Source: Nocardioides astragali | Lineage (GTDB): Bacteria; Actinomycetota; Actinomycetes; Propionibacteriales; Nocardioidaceae | Reading direction: 5' to 3' | Length of the DNA stretch: 64,000 nucleotides | NCBI RefSeq assembly: GCF_024436375.1 | Contig: NZ_JAFMZM010000006.1 | Coordinates: forward strand, 62,001 to 126,000 | Shown here: piece by piece, positions 40,060-48,275 of the stretch | How the letters are laid out: each line of letters starts with the position of its first letter | How positions within the stretch are numbered: position 1 is the stretch's first letter | Made by a program: the position numbers and the translations under genes | Notes under the pieces: generated by a model | What the model saw: the letters and a program-made list of their open reading frames with translations, nothing else | Databases searched by the model: none | Told to the model about the DNA's origin: nothing

Positions 40060-41300
40060 CGCTGGCCCAGGGCGCGCGAGCCCGCCGAGCCGTAGCGGCG
40101 CGTGGGGTTCGACCCGATCGTGCCGGCCGACGCGGACTTCTTCGCGGGAGCCTTCCCCGCTGCGGTCTTCTTGGCCGGGGTCTTCTTCGTGGGCCTCTTG
40201 GCCGGTGCCTTCCGCGCCGGTGCCGCCACCACCCCCGCCGACCACTCGGTCACCCACTCGTCGATGACCTGCCACGTCGTGCCGCGCGCCGCGCGACCGG
40301 TGAGCATGCCGAGGTGACCGCCGGGCACCACCTCGAAGCGCACGTGGGGGGAGCCGCTCAGCAGTGGTACGACCGCCCGCACCGCCGGCAGCGGCGCGAT
40401 GCCGTCGGTGTTCCCCGCGAAGACCAGCACCGGGACCGAGATCGCGGCGAGGTCGATCGTGCGCTCGCCGATCTGCATCCGGCCCTTCGCGAGCGCGTTG
40501 CCCCTGACGAAGCGGTGGTAGAGCTGGCCGAACGTGCGGCCCGGGTAGGCGGTCATGCTCGACTTGAAGCGGGTGACGGCCTCCATCTGGGCGAGGTAGT
40601 CGGTGTCGTCGAGGTGCGTGAGCACCGCGAGCGGCTTCGTCACCATCTTCTGCGCCGAGGCCGCGGTGAACGCCCAGTTGACCAACGGGGTCGGGATGCC
40701 GCCGAGGGCCCGGTAGGCGCGCGTGATCGCGCCCGTGCCCCGGGTCAGGTTGAGCAGCGGGCGCACGGGGGCGACGAGCGGCACCTTCGTCACGTCGACC
40801 GGGGACCCGATCACCGTGATCGACGCGATCGGGAGGTCCTGCCGGTCGGCGGCGACGAGCATCGTGAAGATCCCGCCCAGGCTCCATCCGACCAGGTGCA
40901 CGCCACGTCCGCCGGAGTGCTCGTGCACAGTCCGGATCGCCTTGGGCAGCACCTCGTCGACCCAGTGCTCCATGCCGAGCGCGCGGTTCTTGAACGACAC
41001 CTGCCCGTACTCGACGAGGTAGGTGGGACGTCCCTGCATGACGAGGTGCTCGACCAGCGAGCAGTCCCTGCGCAGGTCGAAGCACAGGGAGGGCGCGGCC
41101 AGGGGGGTCACGAGGAGGACGGGGTCGCCGCTCTCCGGGACGTCGCGAGCGGGCCGGTAGTGGTAGACCTCGCGGAGCTCCCCGTCGTCGATCAGCGTGC
41201 GCGGCATAGGGCGCAGGTCGGCGAGCCCGCCGTAGAGCAGGGAATGGGCGACGTTGCCGGCCGCCGACACCACCTGCTCGGGCTTGGGGATCAGGTCCAT
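40056..41300 (-). CDS. PhaC-like alpha/beta hydrolase with histone H1-like Lys/Ala/Pro tail
   Basis: 414 aa. Residues 1-350 are an alpha/beta hydrolase resembling class III/PhaC poly(3-hydroxyalkanoate) polymerases: PVLLVTPLAAPSLCFDLRRD, the nucleophile elbow VGWSLGGIFTMLVA (Ser where PHA synthases have Cys), VPVLVFAGNTDGIAP (Asp) and VPGGHLGMLTG (His). The last ~60 residues are a basic low-complexity tail with repeated APAKK/TKKTPAKK units like histone H1 or PhaM. The tail could bind nucleic acid or granules. ATG 41300 follows minus-strand TAGATT (41312-41307) at 6 nt; this promoter likely drives the whole four-gene operon down to ung. Confidence 0.82.
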   Translation of the reverse strand: MDLIPKPEQVVSAAGNVAHSLLYGGLADLRPMPRTLIDDGELREVYHYRPARDVPESGDPVLLVTPLAAPSLCFDLRRDCSLVEHLVMQGRPTYLVEYGQVSFKNRALGMEHWVDEVLPKAIRTVHEHSGGRGVHLVGWSLGGIFTMLVAADRQDLPIASITVIGSPVDVTKVPLVAPVRPLLNLTRGTGAITRAYRALGGIPTPLVNWAFTAASAQKMVTKPLAVLTHLDDTDYLAQMEAVTRFKSSMTAYPGRTFGQLYHRFVRGNALAKGRMQIGERTIDLAAISVPVLVFAGNTDGIAPLPAVRAVVPLLSGSPHVRFEVVPGGHLGMLTGRAARGTTWQVIDEWVTEWSAGVVAAPARKAPAKRPTKKTPAKKTAAGKAPAKKSASAGTIGSNPTRRYGSAGSRALGQR

Positions 41301-41423
41301 GGAAGGAATCTACGACCACCCGGCAGCGACCCCACCTACCCCGGGGTGAGCCCCCCCGCGGGGAACTCGTCGGATCGCCCGAGTTTCCTCGACATCCGGA
41401 CCGGCAAGGACTAGGAACGATTC

Positions 41424-42971
41424 ATGAAGAGGACCCTCGCCGCGCTGGGTGTGGCCGCGGTCGGCGGAGTGGCGGCCCGCGACCTGATGCAGAAGACGCA
41501 CGCGCTCAAGCGCAACTACCCCGTGATCGCCAACCTCCGCTACATGCTGGAGGCCATCGGTCCCGAGCTGCGCCAGTACATCGTCACGAACAACGACGAG
41601 GAGCGGCCCTTCAGCCGGGACCAGCGACGGTGGGTGTACGCCTCCGCGAAGCTCCAGAACAACTATTTCGGCTTCGGCACCGACAACGACCTCGAGGGTC
41701 ACGTCGGCTACCCGATCATCAAGCAGCGGACGTTCTCCGACATCGCCCCGCCCGCGGGTATGCATGCCGGCGAGGAGACCCCACTGCCCGCCGCGAAGGT
41801 CATCGGCGGGCCGCGCGGCCGTACCCATGCGTTCCGGCCGATGTCGATCGTCAACATCTCCGGCATGAGCTTCGGCTCCCTGTCGAAGAACGCCGTGATC
41901 GCGCTCAACGAGGGGGCCAGGCTCGCCGGTTGCCTCCAGAACACCGGCGAGGGCGCGTTGTCGCCCTACCACCGTCGGGGTGGCGAGCTGGTCTTCCAGA
42001 TCGGCACCTCCTACTTCGGCTGCCGTGACGAGAACGGTCGGTTCGACATGGCCCGGCTCAAGGACCTCGTGGCGTCTGCGCCCGTGCGGATGATCGAGAT
42101 CAAGCTGTCCCAGGGTGCCAAGCCGGGACTCGGCGGCATGCTGCCCGCGGTCAAGGTCAACGCCGAGATCGCCGCCATCCGCGGCATCCCAGCAGGCGTC
42201 GACTGCGCCTCGCCGTCGCGGCACCAGGTGTTCCGCGACGTCGACTCGATGCTCGACTTCGTGGAGAGCGTGGCCCAGGAGACGGGCCTCCCGGTCGGCA
42301 TCAAGTCGGCCGTGGGCAACATGGACTTCTGGGACGACCTGATCGCGCAGACGTCGAAGGACCGGGCGGTCGACTTCATCGACATCGACGGCGGCGAGGG
42401 TGGCACCGGTGCGGCCCCGTTGGTGTTCGCCGACTCGGTCGCCTTCCCGTTCCGGGTGGCGTTCTCCAAGGTCTACAAGCGCTTCGCAGAGGCCGGACTC
42501 TGTGAGGACGTCACGTTCATCGGGGCGGGGAAGCTCGGACTTCCCGACAACGCGCTGGTCGCCTTCGCGCTCGGCTGCGACATGGTCAACGTGGGGCGGG
42601 AGGCGATGCTCGCCATCGGCTGCATCCAGGCGCAGAAGTGCCACACGGACGAGTGCCCGACCGGCGTCGCCACCCAGAACGCGTGGCTGATGCACGGCCT
42701 GGACCCCACCCTCAAGGCCGCCCGGTGCGCCAACTACATCAAGACGCTGCGTCGCGACCTCCTGAAGGTCTCCGAGGCGGTGGGGGTGGCGCACCCGGGC
42801 CTGATCACGGCGGACGACATCGACCTGATCGACGGCCTGCAGTCGTCCAGGCCACTGCGCGACGTCTACGGCTACGGCCGAGGGTGGGGCACCGTCGAGC
42901 CGGAGGCGGCGGCAGAGATCACCCGGATCATGGCCGCGCTGGGTCCCAAGGACGACCAGCGGCCGGCGTGA
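41424..42971 (+). CDS. FMN-binding glutamate synthase family protein
   Basis: 515-aa protein of the GltB2/FMN-binding glutamate synthase domain group, without the glutaminase domain. FMN-barrel segments are PMSIVNISGMSFGSLSKNAV, MIEIKLSQGAKPGLGG, FIDIDGGEGGTGAAPLVF and MVNVGREAMLAIGCIQAQKC. The [3Fe-4S]-type cysteines are in GCIQAQKCHTDECPTG. A hydrophobic N-terminal segment (LAALGVAAVGGVAA) may anchor it. Such standalone proteins oxidise or reduce unknown substrates in a glutamate-synthase-like reaction. ATG 41424 has a weak AGGA 8 nt upstream. It is convergent with otsA, 3 bp apart. Confidence 0.85.
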   Translation: MKRTLAALGVAAVGGVAARDLMQKTHALKRNYPVIANLRYMLEAIGPELRQYIVTNNDEERPFSRDQRRWVYASAKLQNNYFGFGTDNDLEGHVGYPIIKQRTFSDIAPPAGMHAGEETPLPAAKVIGGPRGRTHAFRPMSIVNISGMSFGSLSKNAVIALNEGARLAGCLQNTGEGALSPYHRRGGELVFQIGTSYFGCRDENGRFDMARLKDLVASAPVRMIEIKLSQGAKPGLGGMLPAVKVNAEIAAIRGIPAGVDCASPSRHQVFRDVDSMLDFVESVAQETGLPVGIKSAVGNMDFWDDLIAQTSKDRAVDFIDIDGGEGGTGAAPLVFADSVAFPFRVAFSKVYKRFAEAGLCEDVTFIGAGKLGLPDNALVAFALGCDMVNVGREAMLAIGCIQAQKCHTDECPTGVATQNAWLMHGLDPTLKAARCANYIKTLRRDLLKVSEAVGVAHPGLITADDIDLIDGLQSSRPLRDVYGYGRGWGTVEPEAAAEITRIMAALGPKDDQRPA

Positions 42972-42974
42972 CTC

Positions 42975-44417
42975 TCACTTCGCCCGGGGACGGCGTACGG
43001 ACTTGTCGTGGTGCTCGGGCACGGCCTCGAGATCGCGGAGGAAGTCCTCCGCCCACTTGGCCACGTCGTGCTGCAGGACGGTCTTGCGCATGGCCCGCAT
43101 GCGCCGGCCGCGTTCCTTGCTGTCGGCGGCGAACGCCTCGAGCAGCATGGCCTTCATGCCGTCGATGTCGTAAGGGTTGACCAGCCACGCCTGCCGGAGC
43201 TCGGCCGCCGCGCCGGCGAACTCGGAGAGCACCAGGGCGCCGTCGTTGTCGAAGCGGCAGGCGACGTACTCCTTGGCGACGAGGTTCATCCCGTCGCGGA
43301 ACGGCGTGACGACCATGATGTCGGCCGCGCGGTAGAGAGCCGCCATCTCCTCCCGCGGGTGGGAGGTGTGGAGGTAGGAGATCGCGGGCCGCCCGATCCG
43401 TCCGTGGTCGCCGTTGATCCCGCCCACCAGCCGCTCGATGTCGTCGCGCAGGATGCGGTACTGCTCGACCCGCTCGCGCGAGGGTGTGGCGACCTGCACG
43501 AAGACCGCGTCCTCCAGGTCCAGCTTGCCATCGCGGATGAGCTCACCGAAGGCGCGCAGCCGCGAGTAGATGCCCTTGGTGTAGTCGAGGCGGTCGACCC
43601 CCAGGAAGATGCAGCGCGGGTCGCCGAGCGCCTCGCGGATCTCCTTGGCCCGGCGCTCCACCCCCTCGGAGCGGGCGAGCTCCTCGAAGCCCGCCGTGTC
43701 GATCGAGATCGGGAACGCGGTCGCCTTCACCGGTCGGCCGTCGGGGAGGTAGATCGTGTCGCGGTGGGTCTTGTGGCCCACCCGGCTGCGCACGAGGCGT
43801 ACGAAGTTGGCGGCGGCGCCCGGCAGCTGGAAGCCGATGAGGTCGGCGCCGAGCAGCCCCTCGAGGATCTGGCGACGCCACGGCAGCTGCGAGAACAGCT
43901 CGGCCGGCGGGAAGGGGATGTGGAGGTAGAAGCCGATCCGCAGGTCGGGCCGCTGCTGGCGCAGCATCTGCGGCACCAGCTGGAGCTGGTAGTCCTGCAC
44001 CCACACCGTCGCCCCGTCGGCCGCGACCTGGGCGGCCTTGTCGGCGAAGCGCTGGTTGACCGCGACGTAGGACTCCCACCACTCCCGGTGGAACTCGGGC
44101 TTGGCCACCAGGTCGTGGTAGAGCGGCCACAGGGTGCCGTTGGAGAAGCCCTCGTAGAACTCCTCGACCTCCTGCGCGCTCATCGGCACCGGGATCAGCG
44201 AGAGGCCGTCCTCGACGAACGGCTCGAAGTCGTCGTCGTCGGAGGAGCCGGGCCAGCCGATCCACGCCCCGTCCTCGGCCCGCATCACGGGCTCGAGGGC
44301 GGTCACCAGCCCGCCGGGGGAGCGGCGCCAGGCGGGGGATCCGTCAGGGGCGGTGACGCGGTCCACCGGCAGGCGGTTGGCCACGATCACGAGGTCTGCC
44401 TGCGCTGGGGAGGTCAC
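42975..44417 (-). CDS. otsA: Trehalose-6-phosphate synthase
   Basis: 480-aa GT20 enzyme making trehalose-6-phosphate from NDP-glucose and glucose-6-phosphate. Key segments are VIVANRLPVDR, SPGGLVTALEP, WVQDYQLQLVP, FYLHIPFPPAELF, FLGVDRLDYTKGI (Arg/Lys phosphate binders) and VTPFRDGMNLVAKEYVACR. GTG 44417 is preceded by minus-strand TAGGGT (44429-44424) at 6 nt. The phosphatase otsB lies about 1.2 kb away on the other strand, separated by the DUF3263 and VirR-like genes, so the OtsAB pathway is local but split over two strands. Confidence 0.95.
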   Translation of the reverse strand: MTSPAQADLVIVANRLPVDRVTAPDGSPAWRRSPGGLVTALEPVMRAEDGAWIGWPGSSDDDDFEPFVEDGLSLIPVPMSAQEVEEFYEGFSNGTLWPLYHDLVAKPEFHREWWESYVAVNQRFADKAAQVAADGATVWVQDYQLQLVPQMLRQQRPDLRIGFYLHIPFPPAELFSQLPWRRQILEGLLGADLIGFQLPGAAANFVRLVRSRVGHKTHRDTIYLPDGRPVKATAFPISIDTAGFEELARSEGVERRAKEIREALGDPRCIFLGVDRLDYTKGIYSRLRAFGELIRDGKLDLEDAVFVQVATPSRERVEQYRILRDDIERLVGGINGDHGRIGRPAISYLHTSHPREEMAALYRAADIMVVTPFRDGMNLVAKEYVACRFDNDGALVLSEFAGAAAELRQAWLVNPYDIDGMKAMLLEAFAADSKERGRRMRAMRKTVLQHDVAKWAEDFLRDLEAVPEHHDKSVRRPRAK

Positions 44418-44584
44418 GGCGCCACCCTAACGACGACGCATCGCGAGCAGATCACCCCACGGTGTCCTCTGCGGTTTGTCCAGACGACTCGCCGGAGGCG
44501 AATGACATCGTTGTTGTTCGTCGCCTAGACTGACGCCAGTCCGCTCGGTCACGGGTGGACGTGGGGTCGAGGAGGAGATGGCAC

Positions 44585-44890
44585 ATGGACGCCGCCAAGC
44601 ACGTCGAGGCCAAGCACGTCGAAGCCGAGCAGGAGACCGCCGGACTGAGCCGGCGCGACCGCGAGATCCTCGAGTTCGAGCGCCACTGGTGGAAGTACGC
44701 CGGCGCCAAGGAGCAGGCGGTCCGCGAGAACTTCGACATGTCCTCGACCCGCTACTACCAGGTCCTCAACGCCCTCATCGACCGTCCCGAGGCGCTCGAG
44801 GCCGACCCGTTGCTGGTGCGCCGGCTCCGTCGCCTCCGCGCCTCCCGCCAGCGTCAGCGCTCGGCGCGCCGCCTCGGCTTCGACGTCTGA
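44585..44890 (+). CDS. DUF3263 family protein
   Basis: 101-aa basic protein. The core GLSRRDREILEFERHWWKYA and the following NFDMSSTRYYQVLNALID resemble a helix-turn-helix, fitting DUF3263, in which a sigma-like/HTH fold is suspected. The C-terminus is Arg-rich. A Shine-Dalgarno GAGGAGGAG precedes the ATG, and a -10-like TAGACT (44526-44531) lies 53 nt upstream, so it has a real leader. The same DUF3263/LytR_C gene pair is found in mycobacteria (Rv0430-Rv0431). Role unknown, possibly DNA-binding. Confidence 0.82.
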   Translation: MDAAKHVEAKHVEAEQETAGLSRRDREILEFERHWWKYAGAKEQAVRENFDMSSTRYYQVLNALIDRPEALEADPLLVRRLRRLRASRQRQRSARRLGFDV

Positions 44891-44957
44891 CCCCGCGACC
44901 CGACCCAGCCACTGACCCAGCGAGATCCGACCACCACTCACGATTGGCTCCTTCCCC

Positions 44958-45503
44958 ATGGCCTTCTTCCCCAGTCCTGGCCTCCCTTCCCTCGCGTCCC
45001 TCCTGACCCGCCGTGACGAGCGGGGCGTGGCCTTCCCGTCCCCCGTCGTGATGCTCTCGGTGATCGCCGTCGCGATGGCCTCGATCACCTTCGTCGCCAC
45101 CCGCGACCAGGCGCCCACCGAGCGCCGGGTCGACACCGCGACCATCGCGAGCGCCGACCAGTCGCCCAGCGTCGACCCGGCGCCCGCGGACCCGAAGCCC
45201 GAGGCGAAGCCCGAGCCCCAGGTCAAGCGCGGCGAGGTCTACGTCGAGGTCTTCAACAACTCCGGCATCAAGGGCCTGGCCGCCACCACGGCGGCCAAGG
45301 CCACCCAGGTCGGCTGGGCGGTCGTCGGTGAGGACAACTGGTACGGCGTCATCCCCACCACGACGGTCTACTTCCCGCCGCGTCTGCAGGCGGCCGGCAA
45401 GCAGCTCGCGCTCGACCTCGGCATCAAGCGCACGTCCCCGGCTGTCGGCGTGATGAAGCGCGACCGGCTGACGGTCATCCTCACGACCGACGCCCCCCAG
45501 TGA
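44958..45503 (+). CDS. LytR C-terminal domain protein (VirR-like)
   Basis: 181 aa with a membrane helix (VMLSVIAVAMASITFVAT, residues ~31-48), a Pro/Lys/Glu linker, and a C-terminal LytR_C domain (VYVEVFNNSGIKGLAATTAAKA, VGEDNWYGVIPTTTVYFPP, RDRLTVILT). In M. tuberculosis the corresponding Rv0431 (VirR) governs membrane-vesicle release and cell-wall integrity; the equivalence here is inferred from domain and the neighbouring DUF3263 gene. The C-terminal domain lies outside the membrane. The gene starts 67 nt after DUF3263 and is probably in its operon. Confidence 0.82.
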   Translation: MAFFPSPGLPSLASLLTRRDERGVAFPSPVVMLSVIAVAMASITFVATRDQAPTERRVDTATIASADQSPSVDPAPADPKPEAKPEPQVKRGEVYVEVFNNSGIKGLAATTAAKATQVGWAVVGEDNWYGVIPTTTVYFPPRLQAAGKQLALDLGIKRTSPAVGVMKRDRLTVILTTDAPQ

Positions 45504-45583
45504 TCGCCTGAGTGGTCGTCGGGCCGTCGCGGCGTAGCCCGGGGCGGTTCGCGGCCGTCGCAGTCGCGTGGTTGGGTGGTCCC

Positions 45584-46414
45584 ATGGAGTTCACCTCCGC
45601 TGCCGCGCGCGCCCACTACGACGCCGTACGCGACGTCCTCGACGGGGTCGTGGTCGGACTCGACTTCGACGGCACGCTGTCGCCCCTGGTCGACGACCCC
45701 GAGGCGGCCCGGCTGCACCCGGGGTCTCCGGGCGCCCTGCTCGAGCTCGCCGAGGCGGTCCGCGCCGTCGCCGTCATCACCGGCCGCCCCGCCCGTCAGG
45801 CGATCACCATGGGCGACCTCGACGCGCTCGGCGACGCCATGCTCGACCGCGGCGCCGAGCTGTTCGTGTTCGGTCAGTACGGCAACGAGCGCTGGTCGGC
45901 GACCGAGCCGCGGATCCGCTCGCCGCGCCCGCCGGCAGGTCTCGCGAGCTTCGAGCGCGAGCTCCCCTCGGTGCTGCGCGGGGCCGACGCCGCCGACGCC
46001 TTCGTCGAGGAGAAGGGGCTCGCCGTCGCCGTCCACACCCGGCGCATGGACGACCCCGCCGGCGCCTTCGAGCGGCTGGTCGCCCCCATCGAGTCCCTGG
46101 CCGAGCGCCACCACCTCACCGTCGAACCCGGTCGCAACGTCCTCGAGGTCCGCTCGGGCGAGATGCACAAGGGCCATGCCGTGCGGGCCTTCGTGGCCGA
46201 GCAGGAGGCCACCGGGGTGATCTTCGGGGGCGACGACCTCGGTGACATCGAGGCCTTCGAGGCGGTCCGCGCGCTGCGCGCCGACGGGCTGCCGGGGCTG
46301 GTCGTGTACTCGGGCCCCCCGGAGCAGACCGCCCTGGTCGCCCTGGCCGACGTCGTGGTGGACGGCCCGGCGGGTGTCGTCGATCTGCTCGGCCAGCTCC
46401 TCCTCCGGCGCTGA
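45584..46414 (+). CDS. otsB: Trehalose-6-phosphate phosphatase
   Basis: 276-aa HAD-superfamily phosphatase releasing trehalose from trehalose-6-phosphate. Motif I is GLDFDGTLSPL, motif II is the Thr in VAVITGRPARQ, the cap-linked Lys region is KGHAVRAFV and motif IV is VIFGGDDLGDIEAF. ATG 45584 is preferred over upstream GTG codons because the family starts close to this point and TTGGGT (45572-45577) lies 6 nt upstream. It partners with otsA on the other strand. Confidence 0.93.
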   Translation: MEFTSAAARAHYDAVRDVLDGVVVGLDFDGTLSPLVDDPEAARLHPGSPGALLELAEAVRAVAVITGRPARQAITMGDLDALGDAMLDRGAELFVFGQYGNERWSATEPRIRSPRPPAGLASFERELPSVLRGADAADAFVEEKGLAVAVHTRRMDDPAGAFERLVAPIESLAERHHLTVEPGRNVLEVRSGEMHKGHAVRAFVAEQEATGVIFGGDDLGDIEAFEAVRALRADGLPGLVVYSGPPEQTALVALADVVVDGPAGVVDLLGQLLLRR

Positions 46415-46446
46415 TCTGCCTCATCCACCCTCACCCGGCCGACATC

Positions 46447-46466
46447 CACATCGTGGACTCGATGTG
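46447..46466. promoter_or_regulatory. Palindromic operator candidate upstream of the thrC-like promoter
   Basis: CACATCG (46447-46453) and CGATGTG (46460-46466) form a perfect 7-bp inverted repeat with a 6-bp centre, ending about 21 bp before the -10 hexamer TAGGCT (46488-46493). The position next to the -35 region suits a transcription-factor site. Its ligand or protein is unknown. Confidence 0.45.
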
Positions 46467-46500
46467 CGCATCGTGAGACAGCCCGCCTAGGCTGAGCCTG

Positions 46501-46642
46501 CTCATCACGAGGGACTGAGGGAACGGCCCGTAGAAGTCCCGGCAACCACCCATGAGCCTCCTGTCCGGACTCGTCCGGCAGTCATGGGAGCAGGTGCCAA
46601 ATCCGGCCCACGCGAGAGTCGCGGGGACAGATGAGAAGGAGG
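46501..46642 (+). promoter_or_regulatory. SAM-I (S-box class) riboswitch
   Basis: P1 is CTCATC (46501-46506) with GATGAG (46630-46635). P2 is GGGAC (46511-46515) with GTCCC (46536-46540), enclosing GGGAACGGCCC. The invariant GGCAACC follows at 46541-46547. P3 is CCCATGA/TCATGGG (46549-46555 and 46582-46588), extended by CTG/CAG and CCGGAC/GTCCGG. GGTGCCAAATCC and a CCC-CGCG/CGCGGGG P4-like stem complete the core. P1 abuts the Shine-Dalgarno AAGGAGG (46636-46642), so control is probably at translation. TAGGCT 7 nt before P1 would start the RNA at P1. Confidence 0.88.
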
Positions 46643-46647
46643 ACTTC

Positions 46648-47931
46648 ATGAGCACCCTGTTGGACGAGAACACCGCCACCACGCCGGCGAAGGGGCTGCG
46701 CGAGGGCGCCTTCGGCAACGCCCGCGCCCTGGCCTGTCGCGAGTGCGGGCACGAGGTCGCCCTCGGTCCGTCGTACGCCTGTCCGGAGTGCTTCGGGCCA
46801 CTGGAGGTGGCGTACGACTTCCCCGCCGTGACCCGCGAGGAGATCGCCGCGGGCCCGGCCAACATCTGGCGCTACAAGGCACTGCTGCCGGTGCCCGACG
46901 ACATCGAGCAGAACCCCAACATGGAGCCGGGCTTCACCCGCCTGCTCAAGGCCCACAACCTCGGGCGTGAGCTCGGCATCGACAACCTCTGGGTCAAGGA
47001 CGACTCGACCAACCCGACCAACTCCTTCAAGGACCGCGTCGTTGCGTGTGCGCTGAGCGCCGCGCGCGAGCTCGACGCCAAGGTGTTCGCGTGCCCCTCG
47101 ACGGGCAACCTCGCCAACGCCGTGGCCGCTGCCGGTGCCCGGGCAGGCATCACCACCGTCGTCTTCATCCCCAGCAACCTCGAGACGCCCAAGCAGGTCA
47201 ACTCCGCCGTCTACACCGACCGCCTGGTCGCAGTCGACGGCAACTACGACGACGTCAACAAGCTCGCCTCCGAGATCGCCGGCGAGGAGGAGGGCTGGGC
47301 GTTCGTCAACGTCAACGTGCGCCCGTTCTACGCCGAGGGGTCCAAGACCCTGGGCTACGAGATCGCCGAGCAGCTCGGCTGGCGGCTGCCCGACCAGATC
47401 GTCATCCCCGTCGCGTCCGGCTCGCAGCTGACCAAGGTCGACAAGGCGTTCCAGGAGCTGATCGCCCTCGGGCTCGTCGAGGACAAGCCCTACAAGATCT
47501 ACGGCGCCCAGGCGACCGGGTGCTCGCCGGTCTCCGTCGCCTACAAGGCAGGCACCGACGCGATCCGCCCGGTCAAGCCCGACACCATCGCCAAGAGCCT
47601 GGCCATCGGCAACCCCGCCGACGGCATCTACGTCCTCGACATCTGCCGCCGCTCCGGCGGTGCGGTCGAGGACATCACCGACGAGCAGGTCCGTGAGGCG
47701 ATCGTGCTCCTGGCCCGCACCGAGGGGATCTTCACCGAGACCGCGGGCGGCACCACGGTCGGTGTGCTCAAGAAGCTCGTCGAGACCGGCCAGCTCGACA
47801 CCTCCCTCGAGACAGTGGTCATCAACACCGGCCACGGGCTCAAGACCCTGGACGCCGTGTCCGACCGGGTCGGCGCCGTCGCCACCATCGCCCCGTCCTA
47901 TGACGCCTTCCTGGCGTCCGGCATCCTCTGA
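46648..47931 (+). CDS. thrC: Threonine synthase-like PLP enzyme with N-terminal zinc ribbon
   Basis: 427-aa fold-type II PLP enzyme. An N-terminal zinc ribbon has Cys30, Cys33, Cys45 and Cys48 (CRECG ... CPECF). The PLP lysine is Lys128 in TNSFKDRVV; the phosphate loop is VASGSQLTK; STGNLANAVAAAGARAG and ETAGGTTVGVLKKLV follow. The family default is conversion of O-phosphohomoserine to threonine. Two facts argue for a sulfur role: a SAM-sensing riboswitch precedes it and a MoaD/ThiS-like gene follows after 16 nt. Homocysteine formation from O-phosphohomoserine with a thiocarboxylated carrier, parallel to CysM/CysO, is a testable alternative. ATG 46648 has Shine-Dalgarno AAGGAGG. Confidence 0.85.
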   Translation: MSTLLDENTATTPAKGLREGAFGNARALACRECGHEVALGPSYACPECFGPLEVAYDFPAVTREEIAAGPANIWRYKALLPVPDDIEQNPNMEPGFTRLLKAHNLGRELGIDNLWVKDDSTNPTNSFKDRVVACALSAARELDAKVFACPSTGNLANAVAAAGARAGITTVVFIPSNLETPKQVNSAVYTDRLVAVDGNYDDVNKLASEIAGEEEGWAFVNVNVRPFYAEGSKTLGYEIAEQLGWRLPDQIVIPVASGSQLTKVDKAFQELIALGLVEDKPYKIYGAQATGCSPVSVAYKAGTDAIRPVKPDTIAKSLAIGNPADGIYVLDICRRSGGAVEDITDEQVREAIVLLARTEGIFTETAGGTTVGVLKKLVETGQLDTSLETVVINTGHGLKTLDAVSDRVGAVATIAPSYDAFLASGIL

Positions 47932-47947
47932 GAGGGAAGATCACCTC

Positions 47948-48223
47948 ATGGCAGTCTCCGTACGGATCCCGACCATCCTGCGCACCTACACCGGTGGCGA
48001 GTCAGAGGTCAGCGCCGAGGGCGACACCCTGGCGGCCGTCCTCGACGACCTCGACGCGAGCTACTCGGGCATCAAGGGCCGCATCCTCGACGAGGCCGGC
48101 CAGCTGCGCCGGTTCGTGAACGTCTACGTCGGCAACGACGACGTGCGCTTCCTCGACGAGCTGGCCACCGCCACCCCCGACGGCACGCAGATCTCGGTGA
48201 TCCCGGCCGTCGCCGGCGGCTGA
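47948..48223 (+). CDS. MoaD/ThiS-family sulfur carrier protein (CysO-like)
   Basis: 91-aa beta-grasp protein: VSVRIPTILRTYTGGESEVS, a helix with DTLAAVLDDLDASY, RRFVNVYVGNDDVRFL and the C-terminal IPAVAGG. The terminal Gly-Gly is the site that is adenylated and turned into a thiocarboxylate in MoaD, ThiS and CysO. It sits 16 nt after the threonine-synthase-like gene under the same SAM riboswitch, so sulfur delivery for methionine/homocysteine synthesis is a natural guess. No E1-like activator or JAMM protease is encoded nearby. The RBS GAGGGAAG precedes the ATG. Confidence 0.85.
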   Translation: MAVSVRIPTILRTYTGGESEVSAEGDTLAAVLDDLDASYSGIKGRILDEAGQLRRFVNVYVGNDDVRFLDELATATPDGTQISVIPAVAGG

Positions 48224-48275
48224 GGCGGGAGACGGCCAGCGGAACCGGCTGCGGGTCCCTGCACGTCGTACTCCC

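Noticed and set aside
46488..46642. SAM-IV or SAM-II class assignment for the riboswitch
   Set aside because: The P1 and P2 pairings, GGCAACC, long P3 and GGTGCCAAATCC order fit the S-box (SAM-I) layout best; a SAM-IV variant cannot be fully excluded without a covariance-model search.
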